DNA of 64,000 bases. Source: Saccharopolyspora erythraea (lineage in GTDB: Bacteria > Actinomycetota > Actinomycetes > Mycobacteriales > Pseudonocardiaceae). Every line of letters begins with the position of its first letter. Within the stretch, counting starts at the first letter, position 1. This document shows, piece by piece, positions 51,221 to 60,100 of the stretch. The notes beneath the pieces are model-generated. The model was not told the DNA's origin and did no database searches. It saw only the letters and a program-made list of their open reading frames with translations. Made by a program: the position numbers and the translations under genes. Location of the stretch: contig NZ_CP054839.1 of NCBI RefSeq assembly GCF_018141105.1, positions 6,637,411 through 6,701,410 of the forward strand, given 5' to 3'.

Positions 51221-52510
51221 GTGGTGACTGTGGACCTGGACATGCCGGATTTCGTCGACGTCGTGGGCATCGGCGCCGACGGGTGGGAGGGGCTCGCGCC
51301 GCGGGCCCGGCGCGCGGTGGCCTCGGCGGAGGTCCTGTTCGGCAGCTCGCGGCAGCTCGACCTGGTGCCGGAGCCGGTAGGCAGGCGGGTGGCGTGGCCG
51401 TCGCCGCTGCTGCCCGCGCTGCCGGGGCTGCTCGCCGAGCACGCCGGGCGCTCGATCTGCGTGCTGGCCAGCGGTGACCCGATGTTCTACGGCATCGGCG
51501 CCACGCTGGTGCGGCTGCTCGGCCCGGACCGGCTGCGCGTCCTCCCGCAGCCTTCGTCGCTGTCGCTGGCCTGCGCCCGGATGGGCTGGCCGGTGCAGGA
51601 GACGGCGGTGGTCAGCCTGGTCGGCAGGCCCGTCGAGCTGCTGCACCCCGCCGTGCAGCCGGGCAACCGCGTGCTGGTGCTCAGCGCCGACGGCGCCACC
51701 CCGTCCGCCGTGGCCGCGCTGCTCACGGCTCGCGGCTACGGCGCGAGCGAGCTGACGGTGCTCACCGACCTCGGCGGCGAGCGCGAGGAGCGGATCAGCG
51801 GCAGCGCAGCGACGTGGGACCGACCCGACACCGGAGCGCTCAACGTCGTCGCGGTGCGGTGCCGGGCCGAGCCTTCGGCCGCGCACCTGCCGCGCGTAGC
51901 CGGGCTGCCCGACGACGCCTTCGAGCACGACGGCCAGCTCACCAAGCGCGACGTGCGTGCGAGCACGCTCGCGCGGCTCGCCCCCGCACCCGGCCAGCTG
52001 CTGTGGGACGTGGGTGCCGGCGCCGGTAGCATCGCGATCGAGTGGATGCGCGGCGATCCGGCCAACCGGGCCATCGCCGTCGAGCACCGCGAGGACCGGG
52101 CGGCGCGGATCGCCAGGAACGCGACCGCGCTCGGCGTACCGGGCCTGCGGGTCGTCACCGGGGCCGCGCCGCACGCGCTGGCCGGGCTGGAGACGCCCGA
52201 CGCGATCTTCGTGGGTGGCGGCGCCACCGCACCGGGTGTGCTGGAAACCTGCTGGGACGCGCTCGCGCCCGGCGGGAGGCTGGTGGTCAACGCGGTGACG
52301 ATGGAGTCGGAGGTGCTGGTGGCCGACCGCTACGGCGCACTGGGCGGTGAGCTGGTGCGGATCTCGGTGGACCACGCCTCCCCGGTCGGCGGGTTCACCG
52401 GCTGGCGCCCGTCGATGCGGGTAACCCAGTGGGCGGTGCGCAAGCCGGCGCGGGACCCGGGCACGGAACCGGCTTCCGGACAGCAACCGACGACGGAGGA
52501 ACAGCGATGA
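51221..52510 (+). CDS. cobL: precorrin-6Y C5,15-methyltransferase, CbiE–CbiT fusion
   Basis: 429 aa, a fusion of a CbiE-like SAM methyltransferase (residues about 8–210: VVGIGADGWEGLAPRARRAVASAEVLFGSSRQLDLV, ASGDPMFYGIGATLVRLLG, and VSLVGRP) and a CbiT-like Rossmann methyltransferase (about 225–410: TKRDVRASTLARLAPAPGQLLWDVGAGAGSIAIEWMRG, AIFVGGGATAPGVLETCWDALAPGGRLVVNAVT). It methylates C5 and C15 of the corrin ring and decarboxylates the C12 acetate. The start is a GTG at 51221 or 51224 with GAGG upstream. It overlaps cobM by four bases (ATGA). Confidence 0.94.
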   Translation: MVTVDLDMPDFVDVVGIGADGWEGLAPRARRAVASAEVLFGSSRQLDLVPEPVGRRVAWPSPLLPALPGLLAEHAGRSICVLASGDPMFYGIGATLVRLLGPDRLRVLPQPSSLSLACARMGWPVQETAVVSLVGRPVELLHPAVQPGNRVLVLSADGATPSAVAALLTARGYGASELTVLTDLGGEREERISGSAATWDRPDTGALNVVAVRCRAEPSAAHLPRVAGLPDDAFEHDGQLTKRDVRASTLARLAPAPGQLLWDVGAGAGSIAIEWMRGDPANRAIAVEHREDRAARIARNATALGVPGLRVVTGAAPHALAGLETPDAIFVGGGATAPGVLETCWDALAPGGRLVVNAVTMESEVLVADRYGALGGELVRISVDHASPVGGFTGWRPSMRVTQWAVRKPARDPGTEPASGQQPTTEEQR

Positions 52511-53250
52511 CGGTGCGTTTCGTGGGAGCGGGCCCCGGTGCGGCCGACCTGATCACCGTGCGGGGCCGCGACGTCATCGCGTCCTCGCCGGTCTGCCTGT
52601 ACGCGGGGAGCCTGGTGCCCGCCGAGCTGCTGGAGCACTGCCCCGCGGGCGCCAGGCTGGTCGACACCGCGAAGCTGACCCTGGACGAGATCCTCACCGA
52701 GATGCTGGCCGCACACGAGGCCGGGCTCGACGTGGCGCGGCTGCACTCCGGAGACCCCTCGGTCTTCAGCGCGGTCGCCGAGCAGATGCGGCGCCTCGAC
52801 GCCGCCGGTGTCCCCTACGACGTCGTGCCCGGTGTGCCGGCTTTCGCCGCCGCGGCGGCCGCGCTCAAGCGGGAGTTCACGGTGCCGGGCGTGGGCCAGA
52901 CCGTGGTGCTCACCCGCACGTCGGCGCGGGCGACGCCGATGCCCGAGGGCGAGGACCTGGCCACGCTCGGCCGCAGCCGCTCGACGATGGTGCTGCACCT
53001 GGCGGTGAACCGGATCGAGGAGCTGGCCGAGGAGCTGGCGCCGAACTACGGCCCGGACTGCCCGGTCGCGGTGGTGGCCGCCGCCAGCCGCGCCGACGAG
53101 GTGGTGCTGCGCGGCACGCTTTCCGACATCGCCGAGCGGGTGCGCGCCGCCGGCATCGTGCGCACCGCCGTCGTCGTGGTCGGGAAGGTGCTGACCGCGT
53201 CGGAGTTCCCCGACAGCCACCTGTACTCGGCGGCGAGGTGCCGCGACTGA
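52507..53250 (+). CDS. cobM: precorrin-4 C11-methyltransferase
   Basis: 247 aa. It is a tetrapyrrole methyltransferase with the SAM loop VRFVGAGPGAADLITVRGRDVIASSPVCLYAGSLVPAELLEHCPAGARL, HSGDPSVFSAVAEQMRRLDAAGVPYDVVPGVPAFAAAAAALKREFTVPGVGQTVVLTR. The YAGSLVP and HSGDPS motifs are diagnostic for CobM/CbiF. It transfers the C11 methyl in corrin formation. The ATG overlaps the cobL stop (ATGA), so translation is coupled. GGAACAGCG precedes it. Confidence 0.95.
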   Translation: MTVRFVGAGPGAADLITVRGRDVIASSPVCLYAGSLVPAELLEHCPAGARLVDTAKLTLDEILTEMLAAHEAGLDVARLHSGDPSVFSAVAEQMRRLDAAGVPYDVVPGVPAFAAAAAALKREFTVPGVGQTVVLTRTSARATPMPEGEDLATLGRSRSTMVLHLAVNRIEELAEELAPNYGPDCPVAVVAAASRADEVVLRGTLSDIAERVRAAGIVRTAVVVVGKVLTASEFPDSHLYSAARCRD

Positions 53251-53374
53251 GTCCTCAGTGGACATTCCGGCCGCCCGGCACCGTCGCGGCGACTTGTCGC
53301 CACGACCGCCAATCCGGTGACGACTGCTTCTAGGCTTCCCGCCTGATCCGCCCCCGGCGAGGGAGGAAGCCACG

Positions 53375-54523
53375 ATGTCTGCCACTGCGCCCGGAATCTG
53401 CGGTGTCGGCGCCGTCACCGGCTACGGCCACGGCACGCGACGGCTCTGGGAAGGACTGCTCAGCGGCAAGCCCGCGGCCGGCCTGCACCCCGGGTTCGGC
53501 CACGACGGGGAACAGCCGGCCTGGGTCGTCCGGGTGCCCGAGAGCCCGGGCCCGGACGCGGGCAGCCGCTTCGCCGCGGCCCTGCACAGCGCGGCCGACG
53601 AGGCGGTCGTCGACGCCAGGCGGCGCGGCTGGCGGCCCGGCCCGCGCGTCGGTGTCATCCACGCCGCGGTGCTCGGCGAGGTCGACCAGCGGGAAGCCTT
53701 CGAGAGCAGGCAGCAGCCGTGGCGCAAGCGCGAGTACCTCGGCCTGATGCCCTCCACGCCGGTGTCGGACTTCATCCAGCGCCACGGCTTCCACGGACCG
53801 GCGATGCACGTCTGCGCGATGTGCGCCTCCGGCGCGGCGGCGCTGCTCACCGCCCGGATGTGGCTCGAAGGCGGGCTCGCCGACGACGTCGTGGTCGTGG
53901 CCGCCGACGTGTCGGCGACGCCGTCGCACGTGGCGCACTGGAACGACATCGGCGCGGCGGTCTCCGACCTGGAACCGCTGGACGCCTGCCGCCCGTTCCA
54001 GACCGGCACCCGCGGCTTCGTCATGGGGGAGGCGGCGGTGGGGCTCGTGCTCTCGCGCACCGGCACCCCGTACACGCGGGTGCTCGGCGGCGCGATGAGC
54101 CAGGACGCCCACCACGTCATCTCCATCGACCCCGGGCGCGAGCAGGTCATGCGCTGCTTCCGCGACGCGCTCGAAGACGCCGGGGTCGACCCGGCCGAGG
54201 TCGGCTACCTCTACGCGCACGGCCCCGGCACGCCGCAGTGCGACGACGCCGAAGCAGCCGCGCTGGAGCGCTTCTTCCCGCGCGGCACCGGGATCTACTC
54301 GACCAAGCAGCTCACCGGCCACTGCCAGGCCGCTTCCGCCGCGCTGGAGGTCGCCATCCACGCGCTGAGCGCGGAGCACGCGCTGATCCCCGCACCCGCG
54401 CCGGTGGCCACCGCGCACCCCCAGCTGCTCACCGGCCACACCGCCATGGAACCCGGCGTGACCGTGAAGTCGGCACTCGGCATGGGCGGCTACAACGCCG
54501 TCCTCGCACTGTCCGCCGCCTGA
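53375..54523 (+). CDS. stand-alone beta-ketoacyl synthase-like enzyme
   Basis: 382 aa with the KAS/KS fold. The active cysteine is Cys150 in AMCASGAAALLTA, the histidine His282 is in LYAHGPGTPQCDDAEAAAL, and Lys311 and His316 are in STKQLTGHCQAASAALEVAIHAL. The dimer and acyl-entry regions (VSDLEPLDACRPFQTGTRGFVMGEAAVGLVLS) match KS proteins, and MGGYNAVLAL closes the fold. The triad Cys-His-His is intact, so Claisen condensation is likely. No acyl carrier protein or other polyketide genes are near, so the substrate is unknown. The ATG has GAGGGAGG upstream. It starts a three-gene run with the sulfotransferase and NTF2-like genes, inserted in the cobalamin region. Confidence 0.88.
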   Translation: MSATAPGICGVGAVTGYGHGTRRLWEGLLSGKPAAGLHPGFGHDGEQPAWVVRVPESPGPDAGSRFAAALHSAADEAVVDARRRGWRPGPRVGVIHAAVLGEVDQREAFESRQQPWRKREYLGLMPSTPVSDFIQRHGFHGPAMHVCAMCASGAAALLTARMWLEGGLADDVVVVAADVSATPSHVAHWNDIGAAVSDLEPLDACRPFQTGTRGFVMGEAAVGLVLSRTGTPYTRVLGGAMSQDAHHVISIDPGREQVMRCFRDALEDAGVDPAEVGYLYAHGPGTPQCDDAEAAALERFFPRGTGIYSTKQLTGHCQAASAALEVAIHALSAEHALIPAPAPVATAHPQLLTGHTAMEPGVTVKSALGMGGYNAVLALSAA

Positions 54524-54550
54524 AACCCGTCGACCGCAGGAAGGACTCGC

Positions 54551-55216
54551 ATGCTCAACGTCATCGGCGCGGGCTTCGGCCGCACCGGAACCACGTCGCT
54601 GAAGGTCGCCCTGGAGCACCTCGGTTTCGGACCGTGCTTCCACATGTACGAACTGCTGGCCAAGCCCGAGCTCATGGGCGACTGGACCCGCCTCGCGGGC
54701 GGCGAGACCGTGCCGTGGGACCAGGTCTTCGCGGGCTATTCCTCCACTGTGGACTGGCCGGGCACCTCGTTCTGGCGCGAGCTGGTCGACTCCCACCCCG
54801 AGGCGAAGGTCATCCTGACCGACCGGGACGCCGACCGCTGGTACGAGAGCACCTACAACACCATCTACAGCCTCGCCAACAGCGAACCCCCGGCGCAGGG
54901 CGACGAGGCCGACGCGGTGGTGGCCCGGTTCCGGCCCGTGCTGCACAAGCTGATCTGGGACGGCGAGTTCGACGGCCGCTTCGCCGACCGCGACCACGCG
55001 ATCGAGGTCTTCCACCGGCACAACGCCGAGGTGCAGCGGTACGTGCCCGCCGACCGGCTGCTGGTCTTCCGCGTCAGCCAGGGGTGGCGGCCGCTGTGCG
55101 ACTTCCTCGGCGTCGACGTCCCGGACGCCGAGTTCCCGCACGTCAACGACACCGCATCGATGCCGGAGCTGATGCGGCGCATCCGCAGCGAGGGCGAGGT
55201 GCCCTCACCGCTGTAG
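54551..55216 (+). CDS. sulfotransferase-family protein
   Basis: 221 aa. The PAPS-binding 5' loop is VIGAGFGRTGTTSLKVALEHLG (residues 4–25), followed by PCFHMYELLAKP, DWPGTSFWRELVDSHPEAKVILTDRDADRWYESTYNTIYSL (the 3'-phosphate region), and a C-terminal RVSQGWRPLCDFLGVDVPDAEFPHVNDT, which is characteristic of this bacterial subfamily (Sulfotransfer_4-like). It would transfer sulfate from PAPS to an alcohol or amine. Its neighbours suggest the acceptor may be a ketosynthase product, but this is inference. The ATG has AGGAAGG upstream, 27 bp after the KS stop, so co-transcription is likely. Confidence 0.88.
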   Translation: MLNVIGAGFGRTGTTSLKVALEHLGFGPCFHMYELLAKPELMGDWTRLAGGETVPWDQVFAGYSSTVDWPGTSFWRELVDSHPEAKVILTDRDADRWYESTYNTIYSLANSEPPAQGDEADAVVARFRPVLHKLIWDGEFDGRFADRDHAIEVFHRHNAEVQRYVPADRLLVFRVSQGWRPLCDFLGVDVPDAEFPHVNDTASMPELMRRIRSEGEVPSPL

Positions 55217-55293
55217 GGCGGGCGAGGTGGACCCGTAACGTATACCGTACGCCGTACGACCTACGGGCGCAGGTCCACGACGAGAGGATGCCC

Positions 55294-55731
55294 ATGGCCA
55301 ACACCCAGCAGTCCCCGTCCGCGGCGGCGGGCTTCGTGCCGACCGAGGAGCAGGTCGACGGCGTCCTCGCGTGGTTCGCCGAGTACGACGCGCACGCCGC
55401 GGCGGGCGAGGTCGAGCGTATGGCGGACATGGCGGTGTTCCCGGTCAACGTCGTCTCCGACAGCGCCGACGGCGGCGGACCCGCGAAATCCTGGACGCGC
55501 GAGGAGTTCGTCCGCCGCATGCGCGAGCAGGGCGCCGGGCAGGACGGGGTCGAGATGCGGTCCCACCGCACGCCGGTGTTCGTCAACGAGAACCTCGTCT
55601 TCGTCGTCACCGACGCGACGTTCACGGTGGACGGGCAGACCTACGCCGTCCGCTACGGCGACCTCCTGGTGCGCACCGGCGGCCGGTGGGCGTTCCAGAC
55701 GATGGTCTCGGGGTCCTTCGGCGCGGCCTGA
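55294..55731 (+). CDS. SnoaL/NTF2-like protein
   Basis: 145 aa with an NTF2-fold pattern: VDGVLAWFAEYDAHAAAGEVERMADMAVFPVNVVSDSADGGGPAKSWTREEFVRRMREQ, then RSHRTPVFVNENLVFVVTDATFTVDGQTYAVRYGDLLVRTGGRWAFQTMVSGSFG. The ending RTGGRWAFQTMVSG is typical. It may be a small cyclase/isomerase or a binding protein. I chose the ATG at 55294 with GAGAGG six bases upstream; the ATG at 55288 is too close to it. A C/G-rich pair of CGTACG boxes (about 55246–55259) lies ahead, within a possible promoter. It follows the sulfotransferase by 77 bp. Confidence 0.8.
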   Translation: MANTQQSPSAAAGFVPTEEQVDGVLAWFAEYDAHAAAGEVERMADMAVFPVNVVSDSADGGGPAKSWTREEFVRRMREQGAGQDGVEMRSHRTPVFVNENLVFVVTDATFTVDGQTYAVRYGDLLVRTGGRWAFQTMVSGSFGAA

Positions 55732-55771
55732 GCAGGTTCGCCAGCTCAGGCCGCCGCGCGGGATCGGCTTG

Positions 55772-55971
55772 GTTTTCGATCCTTGAAGCGGCGTAGCCGG
55801 CTTGGCCCGCCCCGCAACCGGCACCGCCGCGGGTTCCCAGGCGTTCTCTGGCGAGGACAGCTTTTTCGCAGCGTATGGGCGATACGTCAGAACAAGATCC
55901 CGGAGCCGGAGGACGCCTGAGGTTTCCGCCACCTGCACCGCCACGCAAGGTGAGTACAACTGCCACTCAGA
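55772..55971 (+). repeat. intergenic repeat element, copy B
   Basis: Nearly full-length relative of element A (6786–6972), sharing for instance GCGTTCTCTGGCGAGGACAG and the GATCCCGGAGCCGGAGGACG-like stretch. The left end has TTGAAGCGGCGTAGCCGGCTT. It lies between the convergent NTF2-like and cbiD genes and overlaps the last bases of cbiD, supplying its stop codon. Confidence 0.75.
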
Positions 55972-57070
55972 CGGGCCCGAGGGGGTCGGTCCGACCGACG
56001 ATGGTGCCGCCCCGGTCGATGACGACGACGTCGACCTCGACCGGGGCACCGCGCAGAGTCTCCAGGCACACCTCGCGCGCCCGCACCGCGACCAGGTCGC
56101 CCAGCGGCAGGTCCGCGGCCTGGCAGAGCTGGAGCGCCTCGAGCGCGGTGTTGGCCGAGCGCACCCCGGCGGCCAGCTCGTCCCCGGCGCCCGCGTCGCG
56201 AACGATCAGCTCCAGCACCGCGAAGTCGACCTGCGAACGCTTCGAGTGCAGGTCCAGGTGGCCGTTGGCCAGCTTGGAGATCTTGCCGATGCCCCCGGCC
56301 ACGGTGAGCCGCGGTACCGGATGGCGGCGCAGGTACTTCAGCACCGCGCCGGCGAAGTCGCCCATGTCCAGCAGTGCTTCGTCGTGCAGCCCGTGCAGCT
56401 CGGTGACGACCCGTTCCGACGTGCTGCCGGTGCAGCCCGCCACGTGCCGGAGCCCTTCGGCGCGGGCGACGTCGACACCGCGGCGGATGCTGTCGATCCA
56501 CGCCGAGCACGAGTACGGCACGACCACGCCCGTCGTGCCCAGGATCGACAGGCCGCCGAGGATGCCCAGCCGCGGGTTCCAGGTGTGCCGGGCGATCTCC
56601 TCGCCGTCGTCCACCGAGACCTCGACCACCACGTCCCCGGTGCCGCCGTGCTCGCCGGCGACCCGCGTCACCGCATCGGCGATGAGCCTGCGCGGCACCG
56701 GGTTGATCGCGGGTTCGCCGACCGGCAGCGGCAGGCCGGGCTTGGTGATCGTGCCGACGCCCGGCCCGGCGCGGAACACCACGCCCTGGCCCGGATCGGC
56801 GTGGCGGACCGTGACCGACACCAGCGCACCGTGTGTCACGTCGGGGTCGTCGCCGGCGTCCTTGACGATCCCGGCGGTGGCGAAGTCCTCCCCGAGCAGC
56901 TCCCTGGCCAGGGCGAAGGCGGGCCGATGGCCCTTGGGCAGCACGATCTCGACCGGATCGGGGAAGCTGCCGGTGAGCAGAGCGGTGTAGGCGGCGGTGG
57001 TGGACGCCGTCGCGCAGGCTCCGGTGGTCCAGCCGTACCGCAGCCCCGATCCCTCGGTGCGCCCGCTCAT
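55967..57070 (-). CDS. cbiD: cobalt-precorrin-5B (C1)-methyltransferase
   Basis: 367 aa. The CbiD N-terminus is LRYGWTTGACATASTTAAYTALLTGSFPDPVEIVLPKGHRPAF. The rest has VIGTITKPGLP-like (GVGTITKPGLPLPVGEPAINPVPRRLI), NPRLGILGGLSILGTTGVVVPYSCSAWIDSIRRGVDVARAEGLRHVAGCTGSTSE, and the DFAGAVLKYLRRHPVPRLTVAGGIGKISKLANGHLDLHSKRSQVDF region. It transfers the C1 methyl in corrin formation, normally of the anaerobic route. It is divergent from cobK with 50 bp between starts. Confidence 0.95.
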   Translation of the reverse strand: MSGRTEGSGLRYGWTTGACATASTTAAYTALLTGSFPDPVEIVLPKGHRPAFALARELLGEDFATAGIVKDAGDDPDVTHGALVSVTVRHADPGQGVVFRAGPGVGTITKPGLPLPVGEPAINPVPRRLIADAVTRVAGEHGGTGDVVVEVSVDDGEEIARHTWNPRLGILGGLSILGTTGVVVPYSCSAWIDSIRRGVDVARAEGLRHVAGCTGSTSERVVTELHGLHDEALLDMGDFAGAVLKYLRRHPVPRLTVAGGIGKISKLANGHLDLHSKRSQVDFAVLELIVRDAGAGDELAAGVRSANTALEALQLCQAADLPLGDLVAVRAREVCLETLRGAPVEVDVVVIDRGGTIVGRTDPLGPV

Positions 57071-57120
57071 ACCCGGAGAATGCCCCGTGTGCGTTGCGGA
57101 GCGAAAACGGAGGGTGCCGT

Positions 57121-57897
57121 ATGAGGCGGGTGCTCGTCCTCGGCGGGACCGGTGAGGCGCGCGGGCTCGCCGAGCGCCTTTCGGCCGACGGCCGCCTGCA
57201 CGTGACCTACTCCCTCGCCGGACGGGTCCGCGAGCCGCGGACGCCGGTGGGCGAGGTGCGCGTCGGCGGTTTCGGGGGCCCGGACGGCCTGGCCGACTGG
57301 CTCCGCCGGGAGCGCGTCGAGGCCGTCGTCGACGCCACCCATCCGTTCGCCGGCGGCATCACCGCCAACGCCGTGGAAGCCGCCGGGCGCACCGGGGTGC
57401 CGGTCCTGCTGCTGCGCCGTCCCGGCTGGCAGCCCGGTCCCGGCGACGACTGGCACCACGTCGCGTCGCTGCCCGAGGCCGCGGCGCTGCTGCCCGGCCT
57501 GGGCAGCCGGGTCTTCCTCACCACCGGCCGCCAGGGCCTGTCCCACTTCGCCGCACTCGACCTGTGGTTCCTGGTGCGCACCGTCGACCCGCCCGAGCCG
57601 CCGCTGCCCGCGCACACGACGACGCTGCTCGCCCGCGGTCCGTTCGCGGTGGAGGACGAGCTCGCCGTGCTGCGCGAGCACCGCATCGACGTGGTGGTCA
57701 CCAAGGACAGCGGCGGGACCATGACCGCCGCGAAGCTCACCGCCGCCCGGGAGCTCGGGCTGCCGGTGGTCGTGGTGCGGCGCCCGGAACCGCCCCCTGC
57801 GCCCTCGGCGGACACCGTGGACGACGCCGTGCGCTGGCTGGACTCCGTGTTGGGGACGCGTGATCCCGCCGAGGGCCTGCACCCTCACACCGGGTAG
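57121..57897 (+). CDS. cobK: precorrin-6A reductase
   Basis: 258 aa. The start is RRVLVLGGTGEARGLAERLSADGRLHVTYSLAGRVREPRTPVGEVRVGGFGGPDGLADWLRRERVEAVVDATHPFA. THPFAGGITANAVEAA and FLTTGRQGLSHFAAL and VVVTKDSGGTMTAAKLTAARELGLPVVVVRRP are family motifs of CobK/CbiJ. It reduces precorrin-6A to 6B with NADPH. The ATG at 57121 has GGAGGG six bases upstream. Its 3' end overlaps the convergent cobIJ gene by 13 bp. Confidence 0.95.
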   Translation: MRRVLVLGGTGEARGLAERLSADGRLHVTYSLAGRVREPRTPVGEVRVGGFGGPDGLADWLRRERVEAVVDATHPFAGGITANAVEAAGRTGVPVLLLRRPGWQPGPGDDWHHVASLPEAAALLPGLGSRVFLTTGRQGLSHFAALDLWFLVRTVDPPEPPLPAHTTTLLARGPFAVEDELAVLREHRIDVVVTKDSGGTMTAAKLTAARELGLPVVVVRRPEPPPAPSADTVDDAVRWLDSVLGTRDPAEGLHPHTG

Positions 57898-59414
57898 CGG
57901 CGCGGGGTGAACACCACGTCGCGGCCGTCGGCACCCGGCGCGATCCGCGTCGTCGAGGAACCGACCAGCAGCAGGCAACGCATGTCCACATCGGACTGGT
58001 CCAGGTCGGCCAGGCGCACCACCCGGACGCTCTCCTCCGGGCCGCCCACGTCGCGGCCGATGACCACCGGCGTGTCGGGCGAGCGGTGCTCCAGCAGCAC
58101 GTCCCGCGCCGCGCCGACCTGCCAGGTGCGGCTGCGCGAGGCCGGGTTGTAGACGGCGATCACCAGGTCGGCGGCGGCCACCGCGCGCAGCCGGTCGACG
58201 ATCACCTCCCACGGCTTGAGCCGGTCCGACAGCGACAGCACGCAGAAGTCGTGGCCGAGCGGCGCCCCGACCCGGCTGGCCACCGCCTGCGCGGCGGTCA
58301 GCCCCGGCAGCACCCGCACCGGCACGTCGCCCTTCTCCGCCGCGACCTCCAGCACCGCGCTGGCCATCGCGAACACCCCCGGGTCGCCGGAGGACACCAC
58401 CGCCACCCGGGCGCCGCGGCGGGCGAGTTCGAGGGCGAACTCGGCGCGCTCGGACTCGACGCGGTTGTCCGAGGCGTGTTTGCGCTGGCGCGGGTTGTCG
58501 GGCAGCCGGGCCAGGTACGGGCCGTAGCCGACCAGGTCGTCGGCCTCGGCCAGGGCGGCCAGCGCCTCCGGCGTGGTCCACTCCCGGCCCGCCGGACCGA
58601 GACCGACCACGACGACCTCGCCATGCTCTTGGGCGTCGGTTGCCTGGGCGGCCGCGTGGAACGGTCCGCCTGCGTTGACCGGGCTCGGCAGCAGGGCCAG
58701 CGAGAAGTACGGCACGCTCTCCGGGTCGACCTCGGCCAGCGGCTCGACGCGCTGCTTCTCGGTGGTCGCCCGCTCGACGTACCACGCCTGGTCCAGGCGT
58801 CCGGCGTCCTCCAGCGCCTGCCGGACGCCGTCGAAGGTGCGGCCCAGCTTGAGCACGGCGGCCGCGTCGGTGCTCACCAGCCGCTCGGCCAGCACCTCCG
58901 GCGCCAGCGTGCCCGGCAGCACCGTGAGCACCTCGTCGCGCTCGGCCAGCGGGCTGCCCAGCACCGCCGACGCCGCGCTCACCGAGGTCACCCCGGGCAC
59001 CACGTGGGCCTCGAACCGCCCGGCGAGCCGCTTGTGCATGTGCATGTAGGAGCCGTAGAACAGCGGGTCGCCCTCGGCGAGCAGGACGACGTCGCGGCCC
59101 GCGTCGAGGTGCTCGGCCAGCCGCGCGGCGGCGCGCTCGTAGAACTCGTCGATCGCGCCCTGGTAGCCGCCGGGGTGGTCGGTGGTCTCGGTGGTGACCG
59201 GGTAGACCAGCCGCTCCTCGATCTGGCTGGGCCGCAGGTACGGCTCGGCGACCGACCGCGCGATGCTGCGGCCGTGCCGGGCGCAGTGGTAGGCGACCAC
59301 CTCGGCGCTCTCGATGAGCCGGGCGGCCTTGACCGTCACCAGCTCCGGGTCCCCGGGGCCGAGCCCGACCCCGTAGAGGGTGCCCTTGTGCTCCACGACG
59401 TTCCCGCTGCTCAC
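57885..59414 (-). CDS. cobIJ: fused precorrin-2 C20- and precorrin-3B C17-methyltransferase
   Basis: 509 aa, two tetrapyrrole methyltransferases joined end to end as in other actinobacteria. CobI, about 8–245: [38 protein letters not shown] and [40 protein letters not shown]. CobJ, about 260–505: [139 protein letters not shown]. The GTG start overlaps the cobH stop by four bases. CobI acts on C20 and CobJ on C17, with ring contraction. Confidence 0.95.
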   Translation of the reverse strand: MSSGNVVEHKGTLYGVGLGPGDPELVTVKAARLIESAEVVAYHCARHGRSIARSVAEPYLRPSQIEERLVYPVTTETTDHPGGYQGAIDEFYERAAARLAEHLDAGRDVVLLAEGDPLFYGSYMHMHKRLAGRFEAHVVPGVTSVSAASAVLGSPLAERDEVLTVLPGTLAPEVLAERLVSTDAAAVLKLGRTFDGVRQALEDAGRLDQAWYVERATTEKQRVEPLAEVDPESVPYFSLALLPSPVNAGGPFHAAAQATDAQEHGEVVVVGLGPAGREWTTPEALAALAEADDLVGYGPYLARLPDNPRQRKHASDNRVESERAEFALELARRGARVAVVSSGDPGVFAMASAVLEVAAEKGDVPVRVLPGLTAAQAVASRVGAPLGHDFCVLSLSDRLKPWEVIVDRLRAVAAADLVIAVYNPASRSRTWQVGAARDVLLEHRSPDTPVVIGRDVGGPEESVRVVRLADLDQSDVDMRCLLLVGSSTTRIAPGADGRDVVFTPRRYPV

Positions 59415-60100
59415 TCTTCCTCGCTCGCGATCGCGTTGATGGCGGCCACCGCCATGGCGCTGCCGCCCCGGCGGCCGTGCACGACCAGGTGCTCCAGGCC
59501 GCTGGGGTGGTCGGCGAGCGCCTGCTTGGACTCCACCGCGCCGACGAACCCGACCGGCAGCCCGAGCACCGCGGCGGGCCTGGGCGCACCTTCCTCGATC
59601 ATCTCCAGCAGCCGGAACAGCGCCGTCGGGGCGTTGCCGATCGCCACGACCGAGCCCTCCAGGTCGTCGCGCCAGAGCTCCATGGCCGCCGCGCTGCGGG
59701 TGGTGCCCAGCTCGCGGGCCAGCTCCGGCACGCGTTCGTCGCCCAGCGTGCAGATGATCGCGTTGTCGGCGGGCAGCCTGCGCCTCGTCACCCCGGCCGC
59801 GACCATCGCGGCGTCGCAGAACACCGGCGCACCGGCCCGCAACGCGGCCCGCGCACCGGTGACCGCGTTCGGCGACCAGGCGAGGTCGTCGACCAGGTCG
59901 ACCATGCCGCAGGCGTGGATCATCCGCACCGCCACCCCGGCGACCTCCGGCGGCAGCCCGCCGAGCTCGGCCTCGGCGCGGATGGTGGCGAAGGACCGCC
60001 GGTAGATCTCCGCGCCCTCCCGCACGTAGTCGGGCACCCCGCGATAGCGCGCGGGGCTGCCTGCCCCGGACTGCTCGTCGGCCCCGGTTCGCTCGTTCAC
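59411..60100 (-). CDS. cobH: precorrin-8X methylmutase
   Basis: 229 aa. It moves the C11 methyl to C12 to make hydrogenobyrinate. [86 protein letters not shown] is the CobH/CbiC core, with the catalytic histidine in [72 protein letters not shown] completes it. The GTG overlaps the cobG stop (GTGA). It is the middle gene of a coupled cobG–cobH–cobIJ operon. Confidence 0.95.
   Translation of the reverse strand: MNERTGADEQSGAGSPARYRGVPDYVREGAEIYRRSFATIRAEAELGGLPPEVAGVAVRMIHACGMVDLVDDLAWSPNAVTGARAALRAGAPVFCDAAMVAAGVTRRRLPADNAIICTLGDERVPELARELGTTRSAAAMELWRDDLEGSVVAIGNAPTALFRLLEMIEEGAPRPAAVLGLPVGFVGAVESKQALADHPSGLEHLVVHGRRGGSAMAVAAINAIASEEE

Noticed and set aside
45201-55731. A secondary-metabolite cluster joining the P450 and the ketosynthase
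   Set aside because: They are 8 kb apart with housekeeping genes (yaaA, RIO kinase, helicase, cobL, cobM) between, and no carrier protein or acyltransferase; only the KS–sulfotransferase–NTF2 block is worth testing as a unit.
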